DNA of 64,000 nt from Comamonadaceae bacterium OS-1 (GTDB lineage Bacteria > Pseudomonadota > Gammaproteobacteria > Burkholderiales > Burkholderiaceae_C), in contig AP026969.1 of assembly GCA_027923965.1 (NCBI GenBank), positions 5,022,001-5,086,000 on the forward strand, given 5' to 3'. The notes beneath the pieces were generated by a model that was not told where the DNA came from, searched no databases, and saw only the letters and a list, made by a program, of their open reading frames with translations. The position numbers were made by a program, and so were the translations under genes. Below, piece by piece: positions 42,882-52,300 of this stretch; position 1 is the first letter of the stretch, and each line of letters starts with the position of its first letter.

Positions 42882-44959
42882 GTCAGTGCACCTTTGAGGA
42901 TGGGGCCAATGCGGATGGTGTGGGTTTCAGGTATTTCGCTGTGCGCCAGTACCTGCAGCCGGGGGGCTACGCGGCGCACCAGCCGGGAAATGGCGTTGCG
43001 GATCTGGTCGGGCACCAGCAGGCAGGCGGGCACGCCCAGCTCTTCCTGCTGCAGGGCCACGTCGGCCACGTTGCGGGTCAGCAGGTCGGCCACGCCGGGG
43101 TCGAGTGCCGGGCCTGCGGCATTGCCCAGGGCTTGCACCAGCATGCGCTCCAGGCTGGGCTCGATGGCAATCACGTTGAGTTCGCGGGTTGGGCCGTAGA
43201 TTTGCTGCACGATGGCCGGGGCCAGGGCGATGCGTACGCGGCGGGCCAGGTCGGCGGGGTCGGTGGTGGCCACGGCGTGCTCGGCCAGGCATTCGACGAT
43301 GGTGCGGATGTCGCGGATGTGCACAGACTCTTCCAGCAAGAGCTGCAAGACTTTCTGGAACGTGGCGATAGACACCATTTTGGGAACCACTTCTTCGATC
43401 AGTTTGGGGGCCAGTTTGCTGACATGCTCCACCAGTTGCTGTGTCTCGGTGCGGCTCAGTAAACGGGCCGCCTGCACTTGCATCAAGTGTGACAAATGTG
43501 TGGCCATCACGGTTTCCGAATCAACCACGGTAAAACCCGCCATTTGTGCCGCTTCCTTCTGGCGCTCGTCGATCCAGTGGGCGGGCAGGCCAAAGGCCGG
43601 GTCGGTGGTGGCGGTGCCGATCAGCGGGGTGGTGATACCGCCGGGGTTGATGGCCAGGTACATGCCGGGGAAGGCCTCGCCTTCGCCCACCACCACGCCG
43701 CGCAGGGTGATACGGTAGCCGCTGGGCTTGAGTTCCAGGTTGTCGCGCACATGCACCGGCGGGGGCAAAAAGCCCACTTCCTGGGCGAATTTGCGGCGCA
43801 CGCCCTTGATGCGGGTCAACAGGTCGCCGGGGCGGGATTTGTCTACCAGGGTGATGAGGCGGTAGCCCAGCTCCAGCCCCAGCAGGTCCACCGGCTGCAG
43901 ATCGTCCCATGTGGCTTCACCGTCGGTCGGGGGTGGGCCGACGACCAGGCTGGCGTCTTGCGGCACAGGCCGCTGCGAGATGGCCCAGGCACCGTAAGCC
44001 AGCACGGCCGCCATCGACAGAAACACCACGTGCGGCATGTTGGGGATGATGCCCATCACCGCCATGATGCCCGCCGTGATACCCAGCACCTTGGGCGAGT
44101 CGAACAGCTGGCCAATGATCTGCTTGCCAATGTCGTCGTCCTTGCCCACCCGCGACACCACCATGGCGGCGGCAATCGAGATCAGCAGGCCGGGAATTTG
44201 CGCCACCAGCGCATCGCCGACTGCCAACAGGATGTAGGTGTCGGCCGCCTTGGAAGCAGTCAGGTCGTGCTGCAGCACACCGATGGTGAAGCCGCCCACG
44301 ATATTGATCAGCAAGATCAAAATGCCGGCGATCGCGTCGCCGCGCACAAACTTGGAGGCACCGTCCATGGAGCCGAAAAAGTCGGCCTCTTCGCCCACTT
44401 CGGCACGGCGGCGTTTGGCTTCTTTTTCGTTGATCAGGCCGGCGTTCAGGTCGGCATCCACCGCCATCTGCTTGCCAGGCATGGCATCCAGGGTGAAGCG
44501 GGCCGACACCTCGGCAATCCGCTCCGAGCCCTTGGTCACCACCACGAAGTTGATGACCACCAGAATCGCAAACACGATCAAACCTACCGCGAAGTTGCCA
44601 CCGATCAGGAAGTGGCCGAAGGCCTCGATCACCGCACCCGCGGCACCTGCACCGGTGTGGCCCTCCAGCAGCACCACGCGGGTGGAGGCCACGTTGAGCG
44701 ACAGGCGCATCAGCGTGGTGAGCAGCAGCACCGACGGAAACGCGGCAAAGTCCAGGGGCCGTACCATGTAAGCCGCCACCATCATCACCATCAGTGCCAC
44801 GGCAATATTGATGGTGAAAAACGTGTCCAGCAGCCACGCGGGCATGGGCAGGACCATCATGGCCAGAATGATCACCACCATCACGGGGGCGGAGACACCT
44901 TGCAGCAGCTTGCGGTTGGTGTTGAACCACTGCTGTGCGGATTGAAGCTGGGCGTTCAT
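42878..44959 (-). CDS. flhA: Flagellar export gate protein FlhA
   Basis: A 693-residue type III export component. The N-terminal part has about eight transmembrane helices (to residue about 330), including the FHIPEP region (RFTLDAMPGKQMAVDADLNA, GLINEKEAKRRR). The cytoplasmic C-terminus docks substrates and chaperones. It overlaps flhB and flhF by 4 bp each. Confidence 0.97.
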   Translation of the reverse strand: MNAQLQSAQQWFNTNRKLLQGVSAPVMVVIILAMMVLPMPAWLLDTFFTINIAVALMVMMVAAYMVRPLDFAAFPSVLLLTTLMRLSLNVASTRVVLLEGHTGAGAAGAVIEAFGHFLIGGNFAVGLIVFAILVVINFVVVTKGSERIAEVSARFTLDAMPGKQMAVDADLNAGLINEKEAKRRRAEVGEEADFFGSMDGASKFVRGDAIAGILILLINIVGGFTIGVLQHDLTASKAADTYILLAVGDALVAQIPGLLISIAAAMVVSRVGKDDDIGKQIIGQLFDSPKVLGITAGIMAVMGIIPNMPHVVFLSMAAVLAYGAWAISQRPVPQDASLVVGPPPTDGEATWDDLQPVDLLGLELGYRLITLVDKSRPGDLLTRIKGVRRKFAQEVGFLPPPVHVRDNLELKPSGYRITLRGVVVGEGEAFPGMYLAINPGGITTPLIGTATTDPAFGLPAHWIDERQKEAAQMAGFTVVDSETVMATHLSHLMQVQAARLLSRTETQQLVEHVSKLAPKLIEEVVPKMVSIATFQKVLQLLLEESVHIRDIRTIVECLAEHAVATTDPADLARRVRIALAPAIVQQIYGPTRELNVIAIEPSLERMLVQALGNAAGPALDPGVADLLTRNVADVALQQEELGVPACLLVPDQIRNAISRLVRRVAPRLQVLAHSEIPETHTIRIGPILKGALT

Positions 44960-46113
44960 GGGGTGGCCTCAGCCAGGATGGTGTTGCCCAGTGGGTCCAG
45001 CTCGGGCGGCACATCGGGCTGCGGGAAGCTGTCGGGCATCGGGCCCTCGCCGCGCATGGCGGCCTTCACGCGGTACACATAGGCCAGCACCTGGGCCACG
45101 GCGGTGTACAGGGCGGACGGAATCTCGCCATTGATCTCGGCATGCGCGTACAGGGCGCGGGCCAGCATGGGCGACTGGAATACGGGGATGGCGTGGCTCT
45201 TGGCCACGTCGCGGATCTTCATGGCCACCAGGTCGGCTCCCTTGGCGATGACCTGCGGGGCGCGCATGGTTTTTTCGTCGTACTTGAGGGCCACGGCAAA
45301 GTGGGTAGGGTTCATCAGCACAAAGTCGGCCTTGGGCACGGCATTGACGCTGGTGCGCTGGGCAATCTCGCGGGCCCGGGCGCGCATCTGGCCCTTCATT
45401 TGCGGGTTGCCGTCGGACTCTTTGTGCTCCTGCTTCACTTCCTGGTGCGACATTTTCAGGCGCGACTTCATCAGAAAGGTTTGCAGCGGCACGTCGATGG
45501 CCGCCACGGCAAACACCACCAGCAGCAGCAGGCTCATGCCCGAGGTGATCCAGTTCGCCACGTGCTGAATAGAGGCTTCCGAGGGCTGCAGCACCAACTG
45601 CGCGACCGACTGCAGGCTGTTGGACAAATAGGTCCAGGCCACCGAGACCAGCACGGTGGTGATGACCAGCAGTTTGAGGATGTCGGTGGCCTGCTCTTTG
45701 GAAAACAGGCGGCCAAAACCCGAAATCGGGTTGATGCGGCTGAAGTCCGGCATGATGGGTTTCAGGCTGGCTACCCAGCCGCCCGAGGCCACCGCACTGC
45801 CGATGGCCGCCGCCAACACAATCGCCGCAAACACGCTGCTGGCCACCATGCCGACCAACACTACGTCTTGCAGCCGGTCCAGCATGCTGCCGTTCTGCGC
45901 CAGCGTGGCCGCATCAAACGATAGCTGCTGGCCGAGCACCCGCTTGAAGTGGTCTAAAAATGAGGGGGCCAGCACCAGCACCGCCACCGAACCCGTACCC
46001 AACACCGCCAGATGGGACAAGTCCTTGGAGCGTGAGGCCTGCCCATCCTTGCGCGCTTGGTCGAGCTTGCGCTGGGTGGCGGGGAGGTCTTTGTCTTGGC
46101 TGGATGATTCCAT
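44956..46113 (-). CDS. flhB: Flagellar export switch protein FlhB
   Basis: A 385-residue protein with four transmembrane helices and a cytoplasmic autocleavage domain. The cleavage motif NPTH is visible in VLMNPTHFAVALKYDE. The N-terminus SSSQDKDLPATQRKLDQARK is typical. It switches export from rod/hook to filament substrates. It is the first gene of the flhBAFG-fliA run, so a promoter probably lies in the 81 bp before it. Confidence 0.96.
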   Translation of the reverse strand: MESSSQDKDLPATQRKLDQARKDGQASRSKDLSHLAVLGTGSVAVLVLAPSFLDHFKRVLGQQLSFDAATLAQNGSMLDRLQDVVLVGMVASSVFAAIVLAAAIGSAVASGGWVASLKPIMPDFSRINPISGFGRLFSKEQATDILKLLVITTVLVSVAWTYLSNSLQSVAQLVLQPSEASIQHVANWITSGMSLLLLVVFAVAAIDVPLQTFLMKSRLKMSHQEVKQEHKESDGNPQMKGQMRARAREIAQRTSVNAVPKADFVLMNPTHFAVALKYDEKTMRAPQVIAKGADLVAMKIRDVAKSHAIPVFQSPMLARALYAHAEINGEIPSALYTAVAQVLAYVYRVKAAMRGEGPMPDSFPQPDVPPELDPLGNTILAEATP

Positions 46114-46158
46114 GGCAATGGGGTTTTAGGAATCCCCATTGTCGGCACCGCGCCGTTG

Positions 46159-46187
46159 CGCTAAAGCCTGATAAACAGGCTTTAGCG
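46159..46187. terminator. 12-bp perfect hairpin between cheZ and flhB
   Basis: CGCTAAAGCCTG-ATAAA-CAGGCTTTAGCG lies 7 bp after the cheZ stop. There is no T run on the cheZ strand, so it may act as an RNA-stabilising or processing hairpin, or as an imperfect terminator. Confidence 0.5.
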
Positions 46188-46194
46188 TGGCTTA

Positions 46195-46815
46195 TTAAAA
46201 GCCTAGGCTGGCGAGCAAATCGTCCACTTGGGACTGGTCGGTCACGATGTCGGTGCGCGAGGTGGGATCGACCACCGGACCGGCCAGGCCTTCGGGGGCT
46301 TTGGGCTGGATCGGTGACGGGCTGGGTGCGGTCTGGATCAGCAGCTCAATCAGCTGCTTTTCAATCGTCGAGGTCAGGTTGACCACCCGCGCAATCACCT
46401 GGCCCGTGAGGTCGTGGAAATCCTGCGCCATCATGATTTCGGTCAGATGCATGTCGATTTCTTTGCTGGCGCGCTCCACATCGGCCACAAAGTTGTAGAC
46501 CGCACCCGTGGCCACGGCCGCCACGGGGTCTTTGACGATGAAAGCGGCCAGCTTGCTGGTTTCGGCGGCAATAAAGTCGTGCTGGATCTTGGCCAGATCG
46601 ACCCGGCTCAGCACCTTTTCAGCAGCTTCGCCGGTCAGGCGGGCGATGTAGGTCAGGCGGCTTTGTGCGTCGGGCAGCTCTTCGGCACTGCCTTTGAGCT
46701 TGTCGGTGTAGCCCAGTTCGTTGAGCGAGTCGTGTAGTTGACGGGTCAGCATGCCCAGTTTTTGGTGCACCGCTGGCTGGATGTCTCCGTCGGCGGGAAG
46801 GGCAGCGGCGGTCAT
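46195..46815 (-). CDS. cheZ: CheY-P phosphatase CheZ
   Basis: A 206-residue protein. The catalytic helix motif QDFHDLTGQ is at 131-139, with D135 and Q139 matching E. coli D143 and Q147. The C-terminal CheY-binding peptide [10 protein letters not shown] is present. It dephosphorylates CheY to end the tumble signal. It overlaps cheY by 4 bp. Confidence 0.95.
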   Translation of the reverse strand: MTAAALPADGDIQPAVHQKLGMLTRQLHDSLNELGYTDKLKGSAEELPDAQSRLTYIARLTGEAAEKVLSRVDLAKIQHDFIAAETSKLAAFIVKDPVAAVATGAVYNFVADVERASKEIDMHLTEIMMAQDFHDLTGQVIARVVNLTSTIEKQLIELLIQTAPSPSPIQPKAPEGLAGPVVDPTSRTDIVTDQSQVDDLLASLGF

Positions 46816-47210
46816 GCTGGGATCAGCCCGTTCTTCTTGAGAATGTGCGTCAGCTTTTCTTCCAGCGTGGCTTTGGTAAACGGCTTGACGATATAGCCTG
46901 CAGCGCCCCCTTGGGCGGCGGCCACGATGTCTTCCTTGCGGGCTTCGGCGGTCACCATCAGCACCGGCAGGTGCTTGAGCTTCTCATCGCCCTTGATTTC
47001 GGCCAGCAACTGAAACCCGTTCATGTTGGGCATGTTGATGTCGCTCACCACGAAATCGAAATGCACACCACTGCGCAGCTTTTGCAAGGCCGCGAGACCG
47101 TCTTCGGCTTCATCCGCATCGGGGTAACCGCTTTCTTTGAGCAGGTTACGCACAATGCGGCGCATGGTGGAGAAGTCATCCACAATTAAAAAACGCAGGT
47201 CATTTGCCAC
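46812..47210 (-). CDS. cheY: Chemotaxis response regulator CheY
   Basis: A 132-residue receiver domain. The acid pocket D11/D12, phosphoacceptor D57 ([12 protein letters not shown]) and the conserved Thr and Lys ([15 protein letters not shown]) are present. It binds the flagellar motor switch when phosphorylated. It forms a two-gene unit with cheZ; the histidine kinase and receptors are outside this window. Confidence 0.96.
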   Translation of the reverse strand: MANDLRFLIVDDFSTMRRIVRNLLKESGYPDADEAEDGLAALQKLRSGVHFDFVVSDINMPNMNGFQLLAEIKGDEKLKHLPVLMVTAEARKEDIVAAAQGGAAGYIVKPFTKATLEEKLTHILKKNGLIPA

Positions 47211-47270
47211 GGGTGACCCTTTCGATGAAGGTTGCAGGAATAGAGCGCATTTTGATGGTTCTCGGCGATT

Positions 47271-48236
47271 TCATGGTTTTTGTACACCCCGTGCGGGCGT
47301 TGGAACGGCAGTCTGCTCGGGTTCCGGCGCTGTTTCATTTGTTACAGAAGCTGCTATTGTGGCATTGCCCATGAGCCGCGCCTCCGCTTCTCGGGTCATG
47401 ATCGTAATGCTGATCCGCCGATTGACCGGCGCCACCGGGGTTTTGGGGTCCAGCAGGCTGCTGGCGGCCAGGCCCACCACGCGGGCCATTTTTTCATCGG
47501 GCATGCCGGCTGCCACCAGTTCGCGGCGCGAGGCATTGGCCCGGTCCGCTGACAGTTCCCAGTTGCTGTAGCCTCGTTCGCCATTGCCATACGGCGTGCT
47601 GTCGGTGTGCCCGGCCAGGCTGATGCGGTTTTCGACCCCGTTCAGGGCGCTGCCAATTTCCCGCAGGATGTCGCGCATATAGGGCTTGACCAGGGCGCTG
47701 CCGCTATCGAACATGGGCCGGTTTTGCTCGTCCACGATCTGGATCTGCAATCCGTCGGGCGTGGTTTCCATGCGGATCTGCGAGCGGAATTCGGCCAGCT
47801 TGGGGTTGTTGGTGATCAGGGCATCGATCTTGTCGCGCAGATTCTTGATGCGCGAAGCATCCTGCTTGGCAATTTCGGCCTTGGTGGCGGCAGCTTCTTC
47901 CATCTTCTTTTTGACCGGGTCATCGCCGGTGCCACGCGTGCCTTGCCCGGCGGTCTTGGTCAGGTCCGAGCCGCCGCCCGACAAGATGCTGTTGCTGGCC
48001 CCGGCCCCGCTGCCGCCTTGCATGGCGACCTTGAGCGGAGTGTTGAAGAAGTCGGAAAGGCCTTTTTTGTCGCCTTCGGAGGTGGAACCCAGCAGCCACA
48101 TCAGCAAAAAGAAGGCCATCATGGCGGTCACAAAGTCGGCATAGGCGATCTTCCAGGCACCGCCATGCACGGCGTGGCCGCCTTTTTTGATCTTCTTGAC
48201 GATGATCGGTTGGAGCTTTTTGCCTTCCGTCGCCAT
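47271..48236 (-). CDS. motB: Flagellar motor stator protein MotB
   Basis: A 321-residue stator subunit. One N-terminal transmembrane helix carries the proton-binding Asp in KIAYADFVTAMMAFFLLMWL. A linker with plug-like sequence follows, then a C-terminal OmpA/MotB peptidoglycan-binding domain (ISLAGHTDSTPYGNGERGYS, LSADRANASRREL). It lies 86 bp after motA, with a large palindrome in the spacer. Confidence 0.96.
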   Translation of the reverse strand: MATEGKKLQPIIVKKIKKGGHAVHGGAWKIAYADFVTAMMAFFLLMWLLGSTSEGDKKGLSDFFNTPLKVAMQGGSGAGASNSILSGGGSDLTKTAGQGTRGTGDDPVKKKMEEAAATKAEIAKQDASRIKNLRDKIDALITNNPKLAEFRSQIRMETTPDGLQIQIVDEQNRPMFDSGSALVKPYMRDILREIGSALNGVENRISLAGHTDSTPYGNGERGYSNWELSADRANASRRELVAAGMPDEKMARVVGLAASSLLDPKTPVAPVNRRISITIMTREAEARLMGNATIAASVTNETAPEPEQTAVPTPARGVQKP

Positions 48237-48257
48237 ATCAGCCTGCTAAAGAGTTAT

Positions 48258-48319
48258 AGGACTTACGCCGCGCCCCTGTGTCGCCCTTCGGGCTTACAGG
48301 GGGAACTTGCGGAAGTCCT
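48258..48319. repeat. 62-bp nested palindrome between motA and motB
   Basis: The outer arms AGGACTTACGC (48258-48268) and GCGGAAGTCCT (48309-48319) enclose an inner hairpin. In the inner hairpin CCCTGT pairs with ACAGGG and GCCC with GGGC around a TTC loop. It ends just before the motA stop and resembles a REP-type element or a processing site. Confidence 0.7.
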
Positions 48320-48322
48320 GGG

Positions 48323-49183
48323 TTACTTTTTGCCACGCACATGGCCTTCCAGCTCCGCGAAGCTGGGCCGGTCGCCCGAGAACAGCACCTTGCGGCCAAA
48401 TTCGATGGCCGTGGCCGGGTTATAGCCCTGCATGCTGGCCAGCAGAGTGGTTTTCATGCACTGCAGTTCCTTGGCGCTGTCTTCGGTTTTCTGTTCCAGC
48501 AAACCGCCCAGCGGCTCCACCACGCCATAGGCCAGCAAAATCCCCAGGAAGGTGCCCACCAGCGCCGAGGCGATCATGCCGCCCAGCACGGATGGCGGTT
48601 GGCCCACCGAGCCCATGGTGTTCACCACCCCCAGCACCGCCGCCACAATCCCGAAGGCGGGCAGGGCCCCAGCGAGTCGGGCAATGGCGGCAATGGGGGC
48701 GTGGGCTTCGGCGTGGTGGGTGTCGATCTCGCTGTCCATCAGCGACTCGATCTCGTGGGCGTTCAGGTTGCCCGACACCATCATGCGCAGGTAGTCGGTC
48801 ATGAACTCCACCACATGGTGGTCGCTGCCCACCGTGGCGTACTTTTTGAAGATCTCGGAGTTTTCGGGCGACTCCACATCGCCTTCGATCGCCATCAACC
48901 CTTCCTTGCGGGCTTTTTGCAAAATGTCGTACATCAGCGACAGCAGCTCCATGTAGCGCGTCTTGGTGTACTTGGAGCCTTTAAGGGCCTGCGGCAGCAG
49001 CGCCATGGTGGCTTTGAGCACTTTGGGCTGGTTGTTCACTGCAAATGCGCCCAGCGCACCGCCGAAGATGGTGATCAGCTCGAATGGCAGGGCATGCAGG
49101 ATCACCGAAATGTTGCCACCATGGAAGATGTAAACACCAAAGATGCAACCCATGGAGACGGCGTAGCCGATGAGAACAATCAT
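48323..49183 (-). CDS. motA: Flagellar motor stator protein MotA
   Basis: A 286-residue proton-channel subunit with four transmembrane helices (two near the N-terminus, two at about 170-230). It has the MotA features IFGGALGAFAV, ARLAGALPAFGIVAAVLGVV and a cytoplasmic loop with charged residues (TKTRYMELLSLMYDILQKAR). It torques the FliG ring. It is divergent from the giant glycosyltransferase gene. Confidence 0.96.
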   Translation of the reverse strand: MIVLIGYAVSMGCIFGVYIFHGGNISVILHALPFELITIFGGALGAFAVNNQPKVLKATMALLPQALKGSKYTKTRYMELLSLMYDILQKARKEGLMAIEGDVESPENSEIFKKYATVGSDHHVVEFMTDYLRMMVSGNLNAHEIESLMDSEIDTHHAEAHAPIAAIARLAGALPAFGIVAAVLGVVNTMGSVGQPPSVLGGMIASALVGTFLGILLAYGVVEPLGGLLEQKTEDSAKELQCMKTTLLASMQGYNPATAIEFGRKVLFSGDRPSFAELEGHVRGKK

Positions 49184-49385
49184 GTTTGGATGGTGGCAGT
49201 CGTTAACGGGATGTTATGGCGGTGGGCGCGGCTTGGCGCTGGTACCCTGTGTGTAAATGTATCGGATTTATGGGGGGATGCACCAGAAGAAGAGGCCCAA
49301 AACAATCGCTAATCGGGCTTTGCAATCGCCAAGTCGTCGCTATCCTTGTTCACCAGACACTCCCTGCACCCCAGGCAGCAAGACC

Positions 49386-52300
49386 ATGATCGACGCAAGT
49401 ACCGAGACATCCAGCCCCCAGCCCACGGACACCAGCGCAGTCGATAGCTTGCTGGCGCAGGCCATCGATGCCCACCAGGCGCTGGACTTTGTGGGTGCGG
49501 AAGCGGCCTACCGTACCGTGCTGGAGCATGAGCCTGAACATGCCGATGCGAGTCACAACCTGGGGGTGTTGCTGGCGGTGCAGTTGCTGCGGCCCCAGGA
49601 GGCCTTGCCTTATTTTGAGGCGGCGCTGAATGCCGATGCCGAGCGGCCCCAGTTTTGGTTCAGTTATATCGACTGCCTGGTGCGCTGCGAGCATTTTGAT
49701 CTGGCCCGCCAGGTCTTGCCGTTGGCCCAGGGCTTGTCCGTGGGCATGGTCAATGCATTGACCGAGCGGATGCCCCGGGTGGCCGATACATCCACGCACA
49801 TTGCAATCCCCGAACCGGAGCAAGAACCTAACCAGACGGAAAAGCAGGCCCTGGTGAGCCTCTTTCAGCAAAAAAAATACGAGCAAGGCGAAGCGCACGC
49901 CCGCAAGCTGGTGCAGCGCTACCCCGAAAGCGGTTTCGCCTGGAAAGCTCTGGGCACCATGCTACAGCCGCAAGGAAAGAAAGAGGAGGCCCTGGAAGCC
50001 AAGAAACGGGCGGTGCAATTGCTGCCTGACGATGCCGAGGGCCTGTGCAACCTGGGGCGCTCGTATTTTGAGTTGGGCCTGACGCTGCAGGCCATTGAGG
50101 CCCTGCGGATCTGCGTGGCCACCAAGCCAGACTATGCCGAGGCCTTGAATAATTTAGGGTTGGCATTGAATGCCAATGGCCAGGTGGATGAAGCGCGCCA
50201 ATGTTTTGAGCGTGCGATAAAGATCCAGCCCCAATTTGCGGAAGCACTCAACAACCTCAGCGGTTTGTTTACGTTGAATGGGCAGATTGACGAGGCGATT
50301 GCCGTCTTGCGAAAAGCCGTTGCAGCCAAGAGCGACTACAAAATTGCTTTTGATAATTTGCTATTCGTGGTGAATTACCACCCCGAATACAGTGCCGAGG
50401 AGATATTCAAGAGCTACTGTGAATACGAACGGCGCTTTGGTGCGCCAGCACGTGCAGACTGGGCCCCTCACCACAACCTGCGCAGCACCCAACGGCGCTT
50501 GAAGGTGGGCTACGTGTCCCCCGACTTCAGGGGCCATGCTTGCACCTATTTCATGGAGCCCTTATTGGCCCGGCACGACCGGCAGGTGGTAGAGCTCTAC
50601 GCCTATGCAGAGTTGACGCATGAAGATGCCGTCACCCAGCGGTACAAGCAGTATGTTGAGCACTGGGTGCCTACCCGGGGCATGAGCGACGTGGCCCTGG
50701 CGCAGCGTATCCGAGCCGATGGCATCGACATCCTGGTCGATCTGGCGGGGCACACTGCGGGCAACCGCCTGGGCGCATTTGCCCGCAAACCCGCGCCTGT
50801 GTCGGTGAGCTGGATGGGGTTTGGCTACACCACCGGTCTGCGGGCCATCGACTACTACCTGACCGATGCCATCTGCACCCCGGCGGGCAGCGAACACCTG
50901 TTCTCGGAAGAGCCTTGGCGCCTGGACGGCACCTGCTTTACGGCGTACCGCCCCGGTCCCGGCATGGGCGAGGTCAACGCCTTGCCTGCTGTGGAGCGCG
51001 GTTACATCACGCTGGGCACTTTGACCCGGGGCGTGCGCATCAACCACCACAGCCTGCGTGTGTGGGCCACTATCTTGCAGCGGCTACCCACAGCCCACCT
51101 GGTAATTGACAGCCGATCGTTCCAAGACACCACGGTGCAGGCCGACGCGGTGCAGAAGTTTGCCGCCCACGGCATCGCTGCCGAGCGCCTGCACATCGGC
51201 TTCAACAGCCCGCCGTGGGACGTGCTGCGTGGCATCGACATAGGGCTGGACTGCTTTCCGCACAACAGCGGCACCACCTTGTTTGAAACCCTGTACATGG
51301 GTATCCCGTATGTCACCTTGGCGGGCCGCCCCAGCGTGGGCCGCATTGGCAGCAGCATCCTGCACAGCCTGGGCCACCCGGAGTGGATCGCCCACAGCGA
51401 AGGCGAATACATTGAGAAAGTCGTCGCCCTGGCCAGCGATTTGCCCGCCCTGGCGCAGCACCGCGCCAGCCTGCGCGCCGAAATGCACGCCAGTGTGCTG
51501 ATGGACGAGCGCGGCTTTACCCGCAAGGTCGAGCAGGCCTATGCCCAGATGTTTGCCCGCTGGGCCAGTACGGCCCCGAAACTGGTACAAAAAACGGCCT
51601 CCATGACGCGTCGCAGCGAGCCCAGTGCCGATGAGATGAAGCTGGTGGCTTCGTTTTTTCAATCCCGTGATTTTGCGGCGGGTGAAGTGGCTGCCCGCGA
51701 GCTGGTGCGCCTGTACCCGGAGCACGGCTTTGGCTGGAAGGCTTTGGGCACCATGCTGCACCCTTTGGGTCGTGCCGAGGAAGCCTTGCATGCCAAAAAA
51801 CAAGCCGCGCAACTCATGCCGCAAGATGCCGAGGCGGCGTGTAACTTGGGCCAGTCCTTGCAAGATATCGGCCAGTACGCATTGGCTGAAACAGTTTTAA
51901 AGCGGGCACTGGCACTCAAGCCCGACTATGCCGAAGCCTACAACAACCTGGCCATCACCTACCAAAAAATGGGCCGTGTCCCAGAATCAGAGGCCAACTT
52001 CCAAGCGGCTTTGGCCCTCAACCCCAATAGCATCTGGATTTTTGACAACCTGCTGTTCACACTGAACTACCACCCCGACCACAGTGCCGAGCAGATATTC
52101 AAGAGCTACTGCGAATACGAGCGCCGATTTGGCGACCCCTACCGGAGCGACTGGAAGCCGCACGCCAACGAGCGTACGCCGGGGCGGCGTTTGAAAGTGG
52201 GTTACGTGTCGCCAGACTTTCGCAGCCACGCGTGCAGCTACTTTCTGGAGCCCTTGCTGGCCGGGCATGACCCGGCGCTGGTTGAGGTCACCGCCTATGC

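Noticed and set aside
43496..45082. 528-codon plus-strand open frame
   Set aside because: It lies fully antisense to flhA and flhB, is His/Gln-rich and shows no domain.
49257..49385. N-terminal extension of the giant glycosyltransferase
   Set aside because: The 43 upstream codons are Arg/Pro-rich, unlike TPR sequence, and lack a ribosome site; the start at 49386 is preferred though not certain.
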